Source of the DNA: Gemmatimonadota bacterium
Lineage (GTDB): Bacteria > Gemmatimonadota > Gemmatimonadetes > Longimicrobiales > Gaopeijiaceae
Length of the DNA: 64,000 bases
NCBI GenBank assembly: GCA_041390125.1
Contig: JAWKQN010000014.1
Span: forward strand, 62,001 to 126,000
Reading direction: 5' to 3'
The notes beneath the pieces are model-generated. The model was not told the DNA's origin. It did not search any database and was given only the letters and a program-made list of their open reading frames with translations. A program made the position numbers and the translations under genes. Positions 43,507 to 54,381 of this stretch are shown one piece after another (positions within the stretch are counted from its first letter, which is position 1; the number at the start of each line of letters is the position of its first letter).

Positions 43507-45483
43507 CTAGCGCATGATGCCCCACGACGGATCCCGGTCGTTCGCGGGATCGTTCGTCAGGTTCACCGCGCCCGTGCCATCGGCATTCATCCAGTAGATC
43601 TCCCCGTTGCCGTCCCGGTCGGTCCCGAAGGTCAGCGCGCTGCCATCGGGCGACCAGCTGGGCCGCGAGTCGGCCCCGGAATCATTGGTGACATTGACGG
43701 CGTTCGAGCCGTCCGCGTCACCGACGTAGATCTCGTCGTTGCCGTCGCGGTCCGTCACCCAGGCGAGCTGGGTGCCGTCGGGCGACCACGCCGGCTGCGT
43801 GTCCTTCCCGGCGTCGTTGGACAGGTTGGTCTGGTTCTGACCATCCACGTCCATCGTGTAGACCTCGCTGTTCCCGTCGCGATCCGTCGCGAACGCGATC
43901 TGCGTCCCGTCGAAGGAGAACGTGGGCCAGGAGTCGTCGCCCGCATCGCCGGTGAGGTTCACGTTGCCCGTCCCGTCCGCGTTCATCACGTAGATCTCAC
44001 CGTTGCCGTCCCGATCGGTACGGTAGGCGATGCGCGTCCCGTCCGACGACCAGGCGGGCTGCGAGTCGTCTCCGGGATCGTTGGTCAGGTTCACGAGCCC
44101 GGTGCCATCGGCATTGACGACGTAGATCTCGCCGTTGCCGTCGCGCTCGGACCGGAAGGCCACCCGGGTCGAATCCGGCGACCACACCGCCTGTCCATCT
44201 GCCGCGGCGTCGTTGCTCAGATTCACGAGACCGGTGCCGTCCGTCTGGACGATGTAGACCTCGTCGTTGCCGTCGCGGTCGGTGGTGAAGACGATCCGCT
44301 CCTGGCTGACGCTCGCGGGCGGTGTGCAGGCCACGGCGAAGGCTACGGAAGCGGTGTCATTGCCCACCAGAGTGATGGTGGTGGTGTCCGCCGGTGCGGC
44401 CGTGCAGTTGCTGGCCAGGCCCGCGAGCTGCACGAGGTTCGCACCCGCCGTCACCGGAGAGAAGGTCACCGTGTCGTTCACTCCGATGGAGTCCGTCACC
44501 CCACCCACCGTGATGGTGTAGCCATCCGGATCGATGTCCACGGAATCACCCGTGGTGGTGGTGGAGACGATCACCGTCCCGCTCGTCTGCTGCGGGAGCT
44601 GACACGTGACCGAGAAGTCGGCCGTCGCGCTGTCGTTGCCGACCAGCGTGATGGACGCGGTATCCGCGGCCGCCGTGCAGTTCGCGGCCAGGCCGGACAG
44701 CGTCACCGTGCTGGTCCCGGCGGGAATGCCGGTCAGCGACAGCGTGTCGTTGATCCCGATCGGCTCCACCACGGACCCGATCGTGACGGTGTAGCCGTCG
44801 ACGTCCAGGCTGTCGCCCGTGGTCGTGGTGGTCACGATCACCGTGCCGCTGTCCGTCACGGGCGCCGCGCAGGCGATCTGGAACTCCGCCGTCGCCAGGG
44901 CGCCGGCAGTCACACTCACGCTCTGCGAATCCGCGGCTGCCACGCAATTGGCCGCCAGACCCTCGAGGGTCACGAACTGATCGCCCTCGTCGACCCCGCT
45001 GAAGGTCACCGAATCGTTGGCGCCGATCGAGGCACTGTCCGTCCCGAGCCGGACCAGGTATCCGTCCGCATCGATACTGTCCCCGGTCGTGATGGTCCGC
45101 ACCAGGACGTCCCCACCGAGGCCCGTGCAGTTGACCGTGAAGGCCGCTTCCGCGGTATCCCCGGCCACCACCGTGACCGCCAGCGGATTGGTCTGGCCGA
45201 CCGTGCAGTTCGCGGCGACGTCGCCCAGGAGGACCGAGCGTGAGCCCGCATCCACGTTGTTGATCACCAGGACGCCCGCGTTGGGATCCACCTGGAGGGC
45301 GCTGCCGCCGTCGACGGAGACGGTGTAGCCGTCGTCGTCCACGTCCTGTCCAACCGTCGCGACGCTGACGCGGATCGAGCCCGTCTCCGGCTCGAGTGGC
45401 CCCTCGTCGTCATCGCACGCTCCGACTCCCCACGCGAGCGCTGCCATGAGCAGCGCCCATCGAGTCCCCACCCTGTTCATCAC
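43507..45483 (-). CDS. Lipoprotein with four beta repeats and a C-terminal TolB-type propeller
   Basis: A 658-residue protein. A lipobox VGAC ends the signal peptide (Cys23) and is followed by acidic DDDEG. Residues about 35-400 hold four repeats of some 90 residues, each with TTGDSxDxDGY, a GLAANC-like cysteine and a closing VTC or similar cysteine. They resemble PEGA-like surface domains with an internal disulfide. Residues about 400-658 hold six roughly 44-residue propeller blades of the form DRDGNGEIYVMNADGTGxxNLT. It is probably outer-membrane anchored and binds a protein or glycan; no enzyme motif is seen. ATG 45480 is an alternative start. Confidence 0.8.
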   Translation of the reverse strand: MMNRVGTRWALLMAALAWGVGACDDDEGPLEPETGSIRVSVATVGQDVDDDGYTVSVDGGSALQVDPNAGVLVINNVDAGSRSVLLGDVAANCTVGQTNPLAVTVVAGDTAEAAFTVNCTGLGGDVLVRTITTGDSIDADGYLVRLGTDSASIGANDSVTFSGVDEGDQFVTLEGLAANCVAAADSQSVSVTAGALATAEFQIACAAPVTDSGTVIVTTTTTGDSLDVDGYTVTIGSVVEPIGINDTLSLTGIPAGTSTVTLSGLAANCTAAADTASITLVGNDSATADFSVTCQLPQQTSGTVIVSTTTTGDSVDIDPDGYTITVGGVTDSIGVNDTVTFSPVTAGANLVQLAGLASNCTAAPADTTTITLVGNDTASVAFAVACTPPASVSQERIVFTTDRDGNDEVYIVQTDGTGLVNLSNDAAADGQAVWSPDSTRVAFRSERDGNGEIYVVNADGTGLVNLTNDPGDDSQPAWSSDGTRIAYRTDRDGNGEIYVMNADGTGNVNLTGDAGDDSWPTFSFDGTQIAFATDRDGNSEVYTMDVDGQNQTNLSNDAGKDTQPAWSPDGTQLAWVTDRDGNDEIYVGDADGSNAVNVTNDSGADSRPSWSPDGSALTFGTDRDGNGEIYWMNADGTGAVNLTNDPANDRDPSWGIMR

Positions 45484-45800
45484 GTCACTCCTGTTCTGGT
45501 GTTCTGGCGAGAGCCCCCGACCCGAACTCGGGCCGGAGGTCGTGTTTCGCTGTAGCGTTTCCGAAACGAACCTGACCCATCCTGGCCCACCGGGGGTGCG
45601 GACCGATCAGGGGTTCGGTGACGCGGGAGCGCTCCCCCCGCCACCCGGAATCGGCCCATTGCGACAGGCCATTCCGTCCGCGACGCACTGCCACCTCCTC
45701 CTTTCGACTCCAGGGCGCCGCGTGGGAACGCATCGTGCGTTCAGAGGCGCACGACGCGGTTCCTGCGTCTTGTTCCACCATCCCCCCCTGGGCGTGCTGC
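45484..45800. other. Divergent intergenic region
   Basis: The 317 bases between the TolB-type lipoprotein and the degenerate AAA regulator contain one short palindrome (annotated) and no supported gene. No convincing promoter pair was identified. Confidence 0.5.
45556..45568. promoter_or_regulatory. Short palindrome, possible operator
   Basis: CGTTTC (45556-45561), one base, then GAAACG (45563-45568). It is AT-richer than its surroundings and about 75 bases upstream of the minus-strand lipoprotein start. Confidence 0.3.
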
Positions 45801-46877
45801 ATGCATCCGGAAGCCGATTCGACGGCTCCCACTCCAGGTGAGGAGCCCGGTACGCTGTTGCTTCGCCGTATCCTCGAGGCAGGCGGTCCCGCCATCGCGG
45901 TGGGGCGCCAATCGCCTCTGCTGGCGGTGCTGCGTGATCTGTCCATCCTGAGCGCGACGCGTGCGCCCGCCGTGTTCTGGGGCGAGGCCGGAAGCGGTCG
46001 CCGCACCCTCGCGCGCGCCCTGCACGCCCTGAGCGGCAGGGCCGATCAACCGTGGGTGCGCCTGCGAGCGGTCCAGGACGGCCGCGCCGCGGCGCCGGCG
46101 TCGCTCTCCGTCGAGCACGACGGCAAACGCCCGCGCACCGACCTGGCGGCCTTCTCGGACCTCCCCCACCTGCTCTCCGAGGCACACGCCGGGACGCTGC
46201 TGCTGGAGGGCCTCACCGGCATTCCGGCGCTGGCCCAGGAGCAGCTCGTCGGGTTGCTCGACCGCCTGCACGCGGTCGGGGAGGTCGCGGACGACCTCCC
46301 GCGCGTGCTCGCCATCTGCGATGAAGAGCCGTTGACGCTGGTGGAGGACGGCGACCTCAGCGAGGAGCTCTACTATCGGCTGGGCGTGTTCGTCCTGGCC
46401 GTGCCGGCCCTCCGCGAGCGTGAATCCGACATCGTCGCCATCGCCCAACACGTGGTCCGGCAGGCCAACGGGCTGCACCGGTTGTCCGTGCGTGGCCTCG
46501 ATGAGGCCACCCTGGAGCGGCTGCGCCAGGCGCCCTGGCCCGGAAATGTCCCGGAGTTGCGCCGCACCGTCGAGCACGCCGCCATCCGGGCACGGAGTGG
46601 ATGGATCCGTCCCCACCACCTCCCGCAGGAGGTGGGGGGCCCGGACTCGGCTTCCCCCCCGACGCGCCTCGTGCTCCCGGTCGGGATCACGGCGGCCGAC
46701 GCGGAGCGTCGGCTCATCCTGGCGACGTTGGAGCAGACCGGCTTCAACAAGACCGAAGCCGCGCGCCGTCTCGGAATGGACGTGAAGACCGTACGGAACA
46801 AGCTCAAGTCCTACGATCTTTCCGAGCGCAACCGTCGCAGGCGCGATCGAAGCTCGAGTCCGGGCCGGAAGCACTAG
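45801..46877 (+). CDS. Degenerate sigma-54-activator-like AAA/Fis regulator
   Basis: A 358-residue protein whose ATG 45801 is chosen because the upstream extension is low-complexity. The AAA-like domain (about 35-265) has Walker A GEAGSGRR (61-68) with Arg67 in place of the Lys and a Walker B TLLLEGL lacking the DE pair. GAFTGA is missing, although ELYYRLGVFVLAVPALRERE and LRQAPWPGNVPELRRTVEHA are clearly of the sigma-54 activator type. A Fis-type HTH closes the protein (LEQTGFNKTEAARRLGMDVKTVRNKLKSYDL). It probably binds DNA without ATP hydrolysis or sigma-54 contact. Confidence 0.8.
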   Translation: MHPEADSTAPTPGEEPGTLLLRRILEAGGPAIAVGRQSPLLAVLRDLSILSATRAPAVFWGEAGSGRRTLARALHALSGRADQPWVRLRAVQDGRAAAPASLSVEHDGKRPRTDLAAFSDLPHLLSEAHAGTLLLEGLTGIPALAQEQLVGLLDRLHAVGEVADDLPRVLAICDEEPLTLVEDGDLSEELYYRLGVFVLAVPALRERESDIVAIAQHVVRQANGLHRLSVRGLDEATLERLRQAPWPGNVPELRRTVEHAAIRARSGWIRPHHLPQEVGGPDSASPPTRLVLPVGITAADAERRLILATLEQTGFNKTEAARRLGMDVKTVRNKLKSYDLSERNRRRRDRSSSPGRKH

Positions 46878-47248
46878 CGGCCGCTCGACTCGACGGTCAG
46901 CGTCCCTGTGCAGACCATGTCCTCACCACCGCGGAACGTGATCTCCCACTCACCCGCGGTTGCACCGGACGTGTCGAGCTCCAGCGAATTGCGCTGCGCA
47001 TCGTAGGCGCCGGGCTCGATCCCGCTGCCTTCCTGCGCCTCGACCATACCCACCTCCCCGATCGGCTCACTCATCTCCACCAGCACCGACACGGCGTCCT
47101 CGGACGCGCGCACCGAGCCGGGAGTGAAGGTCGCCATGCAAGCTTCCTGCGCGACCGGGCCGGGCGTGAACGCCGCGGTGGCTGCGATGGCGGCCACGGC
47201 CGCGAAACCACCGAGCGAGGAACGGAGGGTCCAGGTTCTATCGATCAT
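46874..47248 (-). CDS. Small secreted protein of unknown function
   Basis: A 124-residue protein with a signal peptide (about 1-35, TLRSSLGGFAAVAAIAATAAF). The mature part is strand-rich with two cysteines (EACMATF and MVCTGTL) that could form a disulfide. It looks like a small Ig-like beta sandwich. A GGGAGG ribosome site sits about ten bases before ATG 47248. No family recognised. It converges with the Fis-type regulator, overlapping by 4 bases. Confidence 0.65.
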   Translation of the reverse strand: MIDRTWTLRSSLGGFAAVAAIAATAAFTPGPVAQEACMATFTPGSVRASEDAVSVLVEMSEPIGEVGMVEAQEGSGIEPGAYDAQRNSLELDTSGATAGEWEITFRGGEDMVCTGTLTVESSGR

Positions 47249-47587
47249 CGTTGCTGCCTCCCGAAGGGTTGAGCGTTCGACAGAAGGAGGGGGCAGAGCG
47301 CATGCCGAAGCGGACCGCACCGCCAAAACGCTGCGACACAACGAGTTGCGGGTAAGTGCCCTGCTTTGGCCGCGCAAAGTGCGCGCCGGATCGATCAGGG
47401 AGAAGCGCCGCGCTTGTATGGAATCAGGTCGGGAAATCTTCCCCGCCCGCCATCGTGTTGCGCGACGCGAAGAACTGCACGACGGAATTGCGGTGGTAGG
47501 GCGTCGGGTTCGGCTTCCCGCTGCGGCGTGACCCCGGCTGGGAGGGAGGCGTGCAGCGTTCGTTCGCGCTCCGGATGAACGAACGCG

Positions 47588-47619
47588 CGCGCCCCGCGGA
47601 CCGGAGCCCGCGGGGCGCG
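47588..47619 (-). terminator. Second hairpin after the tricorn gene
   Basis: CGCGCCCCGCGG (47588-47599) pairs perfectly with 47608-47619 over an eight-base loop. Confidence 0.5.
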
Positions 47620-47643
47620 TCAGGTGCGGATCGGGCTCGGCGC

Positions 47644-47667
47644 CCGTTCCCGCTCGAGCGGGAACGG
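47644..47667 (-). terminator. 24-bp perfect palindrome after the tricorn gene
   Basis: The 24 bases are a perfect palindrome with the left half CCGTTCCCGCTC. It lies about 45 bases past the tricorn stop and may be a terminator arm pair or a protein-binding site. Confidence 0.5.
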
Positions 47668-47712
47668 TGGAGCCTCAGGACCCTCCACCGCCGTGGACCG
47701 GAGAGAGTCCGC

Positions 47713-50700
47713 TCAGCGGCCTCCGCCCCTGCGGTCGGGCCGGCGCCACCGAACCGGCGGAGCCGGTTCGGGCTCGAGTGTCACCGCCTGGGTCTCGAGG
47801 AGACGCAACGCCTCGTGCACGGCCGCTTCGAGCTGCGGATCACCCCCGGCGGCCACCTCCTTCGGCGTGTTGTGCACCTCGATGTCCGGGGCCACACCCT
47901 CGCCTTCCACGCGCCACTCGCCGTTCACGTCATAGAAGCCGCCGCGGGGGGCCACGAAACGGCCGCCATCCACCAGCGGCGGCGTGTCCGCCGTATGCAC
48001 CAACCCGCCCCACGTCTTCGTGCCGACCAGCGGGCCGATCTGCTTGAAGCGGAACAGGTACGGCATCAGGTCCCCTCCGGAGCCGGCGCGCTCGTTGATC
48101 ACCATGACCTTGGGGCCCCACAGGGCCGCCATGGGCTGGGTGAAGGGGCGCTTCGACGGCGTGCGGGAATTGAAGTAGCCGGTGAGCTCGCGGTCGAGCA
48201 CCTCGATGATGTAGTCCGCCGCGGAGCCCCCGCCGTTGTTGCGCTCGTCGATGACGGCACCCTGGCGGTCCTGCTGGGCGAAGTACATGCGGTTGAAGTA
48301 GGTGTAGCCGCCCTGCCCGGTGTTGGGCAGCCAGACGTAAGCCAGGCGCCCACCGCTCATCTCGTCCACGCGCTGGCGGTTCTGCTCCACCCAGGCCCAC
48401 TGCCGCAGCTGACCCTCGTTGCCCACGGTCTCCACCACCAGCTCACGCCCCGACGCCGGGTCCGGCCGGTCGCCCACCGTCACCGTGATGGTGCGCCCGG
48501 CGGTGCCTTCGAGCAGCTGGAACGGGTTGGTGGGGGCGCGCAGCGGCTGACCGTCGATCGCCAGCAGCCAGTCGCCTTCGTCCACGTCCATCCCTGGCAC
48601 CGCCAGGGGGCCACGCAGGCCGGGGTTCCACGACTCCCCGCTGTAGATGCGGGTGATGCGGTAGAAGCCGTTCTCCTCCTCGAGATCCACGCCCAGCAGG
48701 CCGGTGCGTGGGTCGGTGAGCTCGGGATAGTCGCCGCCGCGCACGTAGGAATGCCCGACCGCGATCTCGCCCGAGACCATGTCCAGGAGCTGGTTGAAGT
48801 CGGAGCGATGCTCCACGTCGGGCAGCCAGGCCGAATACCACGTCCACACGTCGTTCCAGGGCGCGCCGTGCTGGTTGTCCACGTAGAGGAAGTCGCGCAT
48901 GAAGCGCCACCCGTCCCGGAGCATCTGCGCCCACTCCGCCTGGGGCTCGACCCGCACGCGCAGGTCCGCCAGGTCCAGGCGCCCGTCGCCGTTCTTGGGC
49001 GGCGCCGCCCCCGCGTCCACGATGCTCCAGGCCTGACCGCTCCGGTACAGCAGCGTGGCGCCGTTGCCCGACGTGACCGCGCCCGCCACCCGCTCGGCGA
49101 ACACGGTCGGCTCCCGGTCCTGCACGCTGTAGCGGTGCAGCGTCACCCCTTGTTGGTTCGGCACCGCTTCGGCGACGAACACCTTCCCGGACGGCCCGGC
49201 CAGGAGGCTCTGATAATCCCGGGCGGGTAGCCCCGGCGCGTCCACGATGCGGCCCATCAGGCCGTCGAAGTCGATCTCGACCGGGGTGGCCGCCGTGTCG
49301 GGTCGGGCGGCCGCCGTGCCGGCCTCGTCCGACCGGGGCAGGAACGGAGAGGGCTCGTCGGCGGCCAGCAGGGCCACGTAGAGCGAACGGGTGACGGGCC
49401 GGTCGTAGGCCGTCATGTCCAACCACGCGGAGTTGAGCGCGAAGTCGGTGGAGGCCAGGAAGTACAGGTAACGACCCGACGCATCCCAGACCGGGCTCAA
49501 CGCGTCGGACATCCCGTCGGTCACCTGGTGCACCTGGCGGGTGCGCGTGTCGTAGACGAACACGGCCCGCAGCAGGTTCTCCAGGCGCTTGGTGTAGACC
49601 ACGTAGCGCGAATCGGGGGACCACACCGGGTCGATGCTCCGGCGGGGATCGGCGTAGAGCTCACCGTCGACGTCCTGGACCCGGCCGGAGGCCACGTCCA
49701 GGATGCGCACCCGGAAGTCGGTGTCCGTGAACGCGATGTGCGAGCCGTCCGGCGACCAGGTGGGGCTGAAGTAGAACGTGGGGTCGTCCATCCGGATGCG
49801 ACGCTGCTCGCGTCCCTCGGCATCGGCGATGACCAGCCCGTACTCGCCGCCGTCGTCGTTGAACCACGCCACCTGGCTGCCGTCGGGCGACCAGGTCGGG
49901 TATCGGTCGGCCACCCCGGACGTGCGCGTCAGGTTGCGCCAGCTTCCGTGCTCGGCCGGGACGGAGAAGACATCACCGCGGTGCTCGAAGAGCGCACGCT
50001 TGCCGTCGGTGGACAGTTGCGGGTTGGTCAGCTCGTTGCCTTGCACCTCCTCCCAGCGCGTGCGGGCCCAGTTCTGATCCCCGGCCGCCTGGATCTCCAA
50101 CTGCCGCGTGGCTCCGGTGGTCGGGTTCAGCTCGTGGAGATATCCGGCCTGCTCGTAGACCACGACGCCGTGCCCCGCGTCCAGGCTCTTCACGTCGAAG
50201 TCGGCATGGTGCGTGAGCTGGCGTTCCTGCCCCGTGCGCGGATCGAAGGACCACACGTTGCTGGCCCAGTCGCGCTCCGACATGTAATAGACGACGCCGT
50301 CCATCCACGTCGGGTCCATGTGGCGCTCCCCTTCCCAGGGCGTGTTGGTCAGCTCCAGCGTGGACAGGTCCACGACCCGCACCGGCTGCGCCTGGCCTCC
50401 GCGGTAGTTGCGCCACTCGGGGTCCCAGTACCCGATCTCCTGGTAGGCCAGCATGGAGCCGTCGTCGCTCATCTCGCCCAGATAGGCCTGGTGCACCGGG
50501 AGCGGCTCCGGGAAGCCACCCGTGCGCGCCACGGTATAGAAGCGCCACAACCGGGTGGGCTGCCCCTCGCGACCGGACTGGAAGAGCACGTCACCGCCGG
50601 GCGTCCATCCCTGCACCACGTCGGCCCCCGGGTGCCAGGTCAGACGCTGGGGCTGCCCGCCCTCGGCGGGCACCACGTACACGTCCACGTTGCCCCCGTA

Positions 50701-50955
50701 TTCACCGCTGAAGGCGATCCAGCGGCCGTCCGGGCTGAAGGCCGGATCGGTCTCGGCGCCCTCGTCGGACGTGAGGCGGCGCGCCTGGCCGCCGTCCCTG
50801 CCCACCACCCAGATGTCGTTGGCGTGCACGAAGGCGATGGCGTCGGGGCCCACCGACGGTTGACGCAGGAAACGCGTGCCCTGCGCCGACAGCGGCGGGG
50901 TGAGACCGGCCAGCGCGAGCAGGCCGGCGATCCACGGACTGCGGACTCGATTCAT
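47713..50955 (-). CDS. Tricorn-type secreted serine peptidase
   Basis: A 1080-residue protein with a signal peptide (1-24). Two successive beta-propellers (about 30-560), rich in FSPDGRWIAFSG-like blades, precede a C1 domain, a PDZ domain (about 765-860: GLLGVDLEEENGFYRITRI, DGQPLRAP) and the C2 peptidase domain. The catalytic His is at 735 in VGHSYVRGG, and the nucleophile Ser959 is in INERAGSGGDLMPY, close to the tricorn numbering. The end includes GEGVAPDIEVHNTP. It probably degrades oligopeptides in the periplasm. Stop at 47713-47715. Confidence 0.9.
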   Translation of the reverse strand: MNRVRSPWIAGLLALAGLTPPLSAQGTRFLRQPSVGPDAIAFVHANDIWVVGRDGGQARRLTSDEGAETDPAFSPDGRWIAFSGEYGGNVDVYVVPAEGGQPQRLTWHPGADVVQGWTPGGDVLFQSGREGQPTRLWRFYTVARTGGFPEPLPVHQAYLGEMSDDGSMLAYQEIGYWDPEWRNYRGGQAQPVRVVDLSTLELTNTPWEGERHMDPTWMDGVVYYMSERDWASNVWSFDPRTGQERQLTHHADFDVKSLDAGHGVVVYEQAGYLHELNPTTGATRQLEIQAAGDQNWARTRWEEVQGNELTNPQLSTDGKRALFEHRGDVFSVPAEHGSWRNLTRTSGVADRYPTWSPDGSQVAWFNDDGGEYGLVIADAEGREQRRIRMDDPTFYFSPTWSPDGSHIAFTDTDFRVRILDVASGRVQDVDGELYADPRRSIDPVWSPDSRYVVYTKRLENLLRAVFVYDTRTRQVHQVTDGMSDALSPVWDASGRYLYFLASTDFALNSAWLDMTAYDRPVTRSLYVALLAADEPSPFLPRSDEAGTAAARPDTAATPVEIDFDGLMGRIVDAPGLPARDYQSLLAGPSGKVFVAEAVPNQQGVTLHRYSVQDREPTVFAERVAGAVTSGNGATLLYRSGQAWSIVDAGAAPPKNGDGRLDLADLRVRVEPQAEWAQMLRDGWRFMRDFLYVDNQHGAPWNDVWTWYSAWLPDVEHRSDFNQLLDMVSGEIAVGHSYVRGGDYPELTDPRTGLLGVDLEEENGFYRITRIYSGESWNPGLRGPLAVPGMDVDEGDWLLAIDGQPLRAPTNPFQLLEGTAGRTITVTVGDRPDPASGRELVVETVGNEGQLRQWAWVEQNRQRVDEMSGGRLAYVWLPNTGQGGYTYFNRMYFAQQDRQGAVIDERNNGGGSAADYIIEVLDRELTGYFNSRTPSKRPFTQPMAALWGPKVMVINERAGSGGDLMPYLFRFKQIGPLVGTKTWGGLVHTADTPPLVDGGRFVAPRGGFYDVNGEWRVEGEGVAPDIEVHNTPKEVAAGGDPQLEAAVHEALRLLETQAVTLEPEPAPPVRWRRPDRRGGGR

Positions 50956-51086
50956 CGTCGATGCTCCTCCAGGGAGGTCTCCTGCATGGGTTCCGCTCCG
51001 CGGTGCGGAGCGTGGACATCAGGGGTTCGGCAGCGCGGACGTGGCCGTGCGTGGCGCACCGTGCGTCCGGAGCCGGTTCGGTCCAC

Positions 51087-52427
51087 TCAACGCGTCACGA
51101 TCTCCGCCCGGGGGCGCGGCGGCCGTACATAGGCAGACACCAGGCTCTCGTGTCCGCCGGGCCCCACGGCCGCGACGCCGAAGATGTAGTCGTCGATCGA
51201 CAGGTCGGGAAGCGTGAAGCCGTCGACGTCCCCGACGTGGACCTCGTACTGCCAGTCGGGTGTCCAGGCGTCGCGCCACACCACCCGGTAGCCCACGGCC
51301 CCGGGCGAGCGGGCCCAGGCCATCGCGGCGTCATAGCCGCTCTCGCCCCGTCCGAGCTGCGGCCCGCCGCGGCCCATGACGTCCGGGGCGGCCGGCGCCA
51401 GCGCGAGCGTGGCCACTCCCGCCGCGTTCACACGCGCGTTGCGGGCCAGGTACTCGAAGTCCACGCCGTCGAAGGTATCCGCCGCCGTATGCTGTCGGCT
51501 GTAGTTCTCGCGGCTCTCCGAGAAGCGCACGCCCGCGAAGCCCTCGCGGTTGAACGCGGTGTGATCCCCGCCCCGCCCGAAGCGATCCTCGCGTGCGATG
51601 AGCCGCACCTCGTGCCCGGGCACATAGATGGACGCCTGCCGGCGGATGTAGCGGGCGAGCTGCCGCGAGTCGGAATCCATGGGATCCTCGGAGAAGACGC
51701 GCACGGTGCGCGCGTCCTGGATGCCATTGCCGCCCGTGATGTTGCCGACGATGTCGTTGTTGAAGACGGCATCGATGCGCCAGCCCTCCTCCACCGCCCG
51801 GGCCGCGTGCAGGCTCGCGCCGACGAGTCCCTCCTCTTCGGCCACGAACGCCACGAACACGAGCGTGGCGTCGAAGGGCAGCCCGCTCTGCGCGAGCACG
51901 CGCGCCACCTCCATCGTGAGGACGGTGCCGCTGCCGTCGTCGTTGGCGCCCGGAGCTGGATTGTCCCAGCGGGTCCAGTCGAAGTCGCCCTCCGCGCGGC
52001 GTGCCACGGTGTCGTAGTGGCCGCTCACGTAGATGCGGCGCGCCGTGCGACCCGGCAGGACCGCCACCACGTTGCAGAGCTCCACCTCCTCGGGGATGCG
52101 GCCCTGGGGCGCGACCGTGTAGCAGTCGAGGTCGACCTGCAGACGTTCGCTGAACCCGCGCATCGTCTGCAGGATGTACTCGCGCGCGGCCCGGACGCCC
52201 CAGTCGGGCCGATCGGAGAGCGACAGCGAGTGGCGGGTCTCGAGGTCGGTGAGGGCTTCGAGATACTCCGACAGGCGCTCCGGCGAGATCTGGTTGAGCG
52301 CGGAGCGGATCTGCGGGTCGAGCCGCGCACTCTGGGCGGCAGACGAGGCCGGGAAGACAGCGCACAGGGCGAGTACGGCCCCCAGCCGGAGGAGCGGGCG
52401 GGTCGCGGCACGGGCGTTCGGGTGCAT
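51087..52427 (-). CDS. Secreted M28-family zinc aminopeptidase with C-terminal Fn3-like domain
   Basis: A 446-residue protein with a signal peptide (about 1-32, FPASSAAQ). The metal ligands appear as SGHYDT, ANDDGSG, AEEEGLVG, NNDIVGN and the C-terminal GGDHTAF. The last 80 residues (from RSPGAVGYRVVWRD) look like a fibronectin type III domain. It removes N-terminal amino acids from peptides outside the cytoplasm. ATG 52427 is chosen because it begins the signal peptide. The tricorn gene lies upstream in the opposite sense of reading order and may be part of the same transcription region. Confidence 0.9.
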   Translation of the reverse strand: MHPNARAATRPLLRLGAVLALCAVFPASSAAQSARLDPQIRSALNQISPERLSEYLEALTDLETRHSLSLSDRPDWGVRAAREYILQTMRGFSERLQVDLDCYTVAPQGRIPEEVELCNVVAVLPGRTARRIYVSGHYDTVARRAEGDFDWTRWDNPAPGANDDGSGTVLTMEVARVLAQSGLPFDATLVFVAFVAEEEGLVGASLHAARAVEEGWRIDAVFNNDIVGNITGGNGIQDARTVRVFSEDPMDSDSRQLARYIRRQASIYVPGHEVRLIAREDRFGRGGDHTAFNREGFAGVRFSESRENYSRQHTAADTFDGVDFEYLARNARVNAAGVATLALAPAAPDVMGRGGPQLGRGESGYDAAMAWARSPGAVGYRVVWRDAWTPDWQYEVHVGDVDGFTLPDLSIDDYIFGVAAVGPGGHESLVSAYVRPPRPRAEIVTR

Positions 52428-52712
52428 GGCAGGCCTGGTCGTTCGGGAACCGAGGGCATGCATCCTAGCGGCCGGGCGCGTCGGCGGCCAAAGGCGGCGT
52501 GCCCCGGCGATCGATCGACGTCCGACCCGGGAGGGGCCCCGTGTCGTGCTGTGCTCCGGGACCGCGGGCGCACGACCGCGGCCTCCCGGGGATCGGGCCC
52601 TCCCGCAGCCGCCGTTCGGCACAATAATCTTGCATTCGCTTCCGGTGGGCGCACAGATTGGGGGCGTCATCCGCGCGTACTCGCGCGGTCGTCCCTCTCC
52701 ACGCTGGCGCCC

Positions 52713-54092
<1,380 letters not shown>

Positions 54093-54381
54093 CGGCGACC
54101 GCGGCGGACCCGCCCCGCGCCCCGGCGAGCCCGTCCATCGGCCCGAGCGAGGCGGGATCCGGGCCGCGACGCGCACGCCCAGGAATGGTGCAACCGCCGT
54201 CGCCTCGCCCAGGATCGAGGCAGGCGAGGCCGCCGGAGGCCGGCTCCCCATCGCCCACGAAGGGCGCCGTTCCGCCGCTTCCGACCCGGGAAGGGCCGGT
54301 CGGGCGGCGCGCACGGTCCCTGCTCCTGCTCCCGGTCCGAACCCCCCTCCCGGATGGACCGGACCGGGACCCCGACCCGAG

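Larger units (their letters stand above)
47249..47712. other. Intergenic region with two large palindromes
   Basis: The 464 bases between two minus-strand genes hold two hairpins near the tricorn end (annotated). The rest, about 47280-47450, is less GC-rich and likely carries the promoter of the small secreted protein. No gene is supported. Confidence 0.5.

Noticed and set aside
47551..49230. A long plus-strand frame opposite the tricorn gene
   Set aside because: It is antisense to a gene with signal peptide, propellers, PDZ and catalytic motifs; its own sequence is His/Val/Gly-rich without any domain.
52614..52640. A sigma-54-like promoter (GGCAC ... TTGCA)
   Set aside because: The spacing between the GG and GC elements is 12 bases instead of 10, so it does not fit the -24/-12 rule.
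50961..52712. The 5' extension of the sigma-54 activator frame
   Set aside because: The extension is antisense to the M28 peptidase and has no homology; the receiver-like domain starts at ATG 52713.
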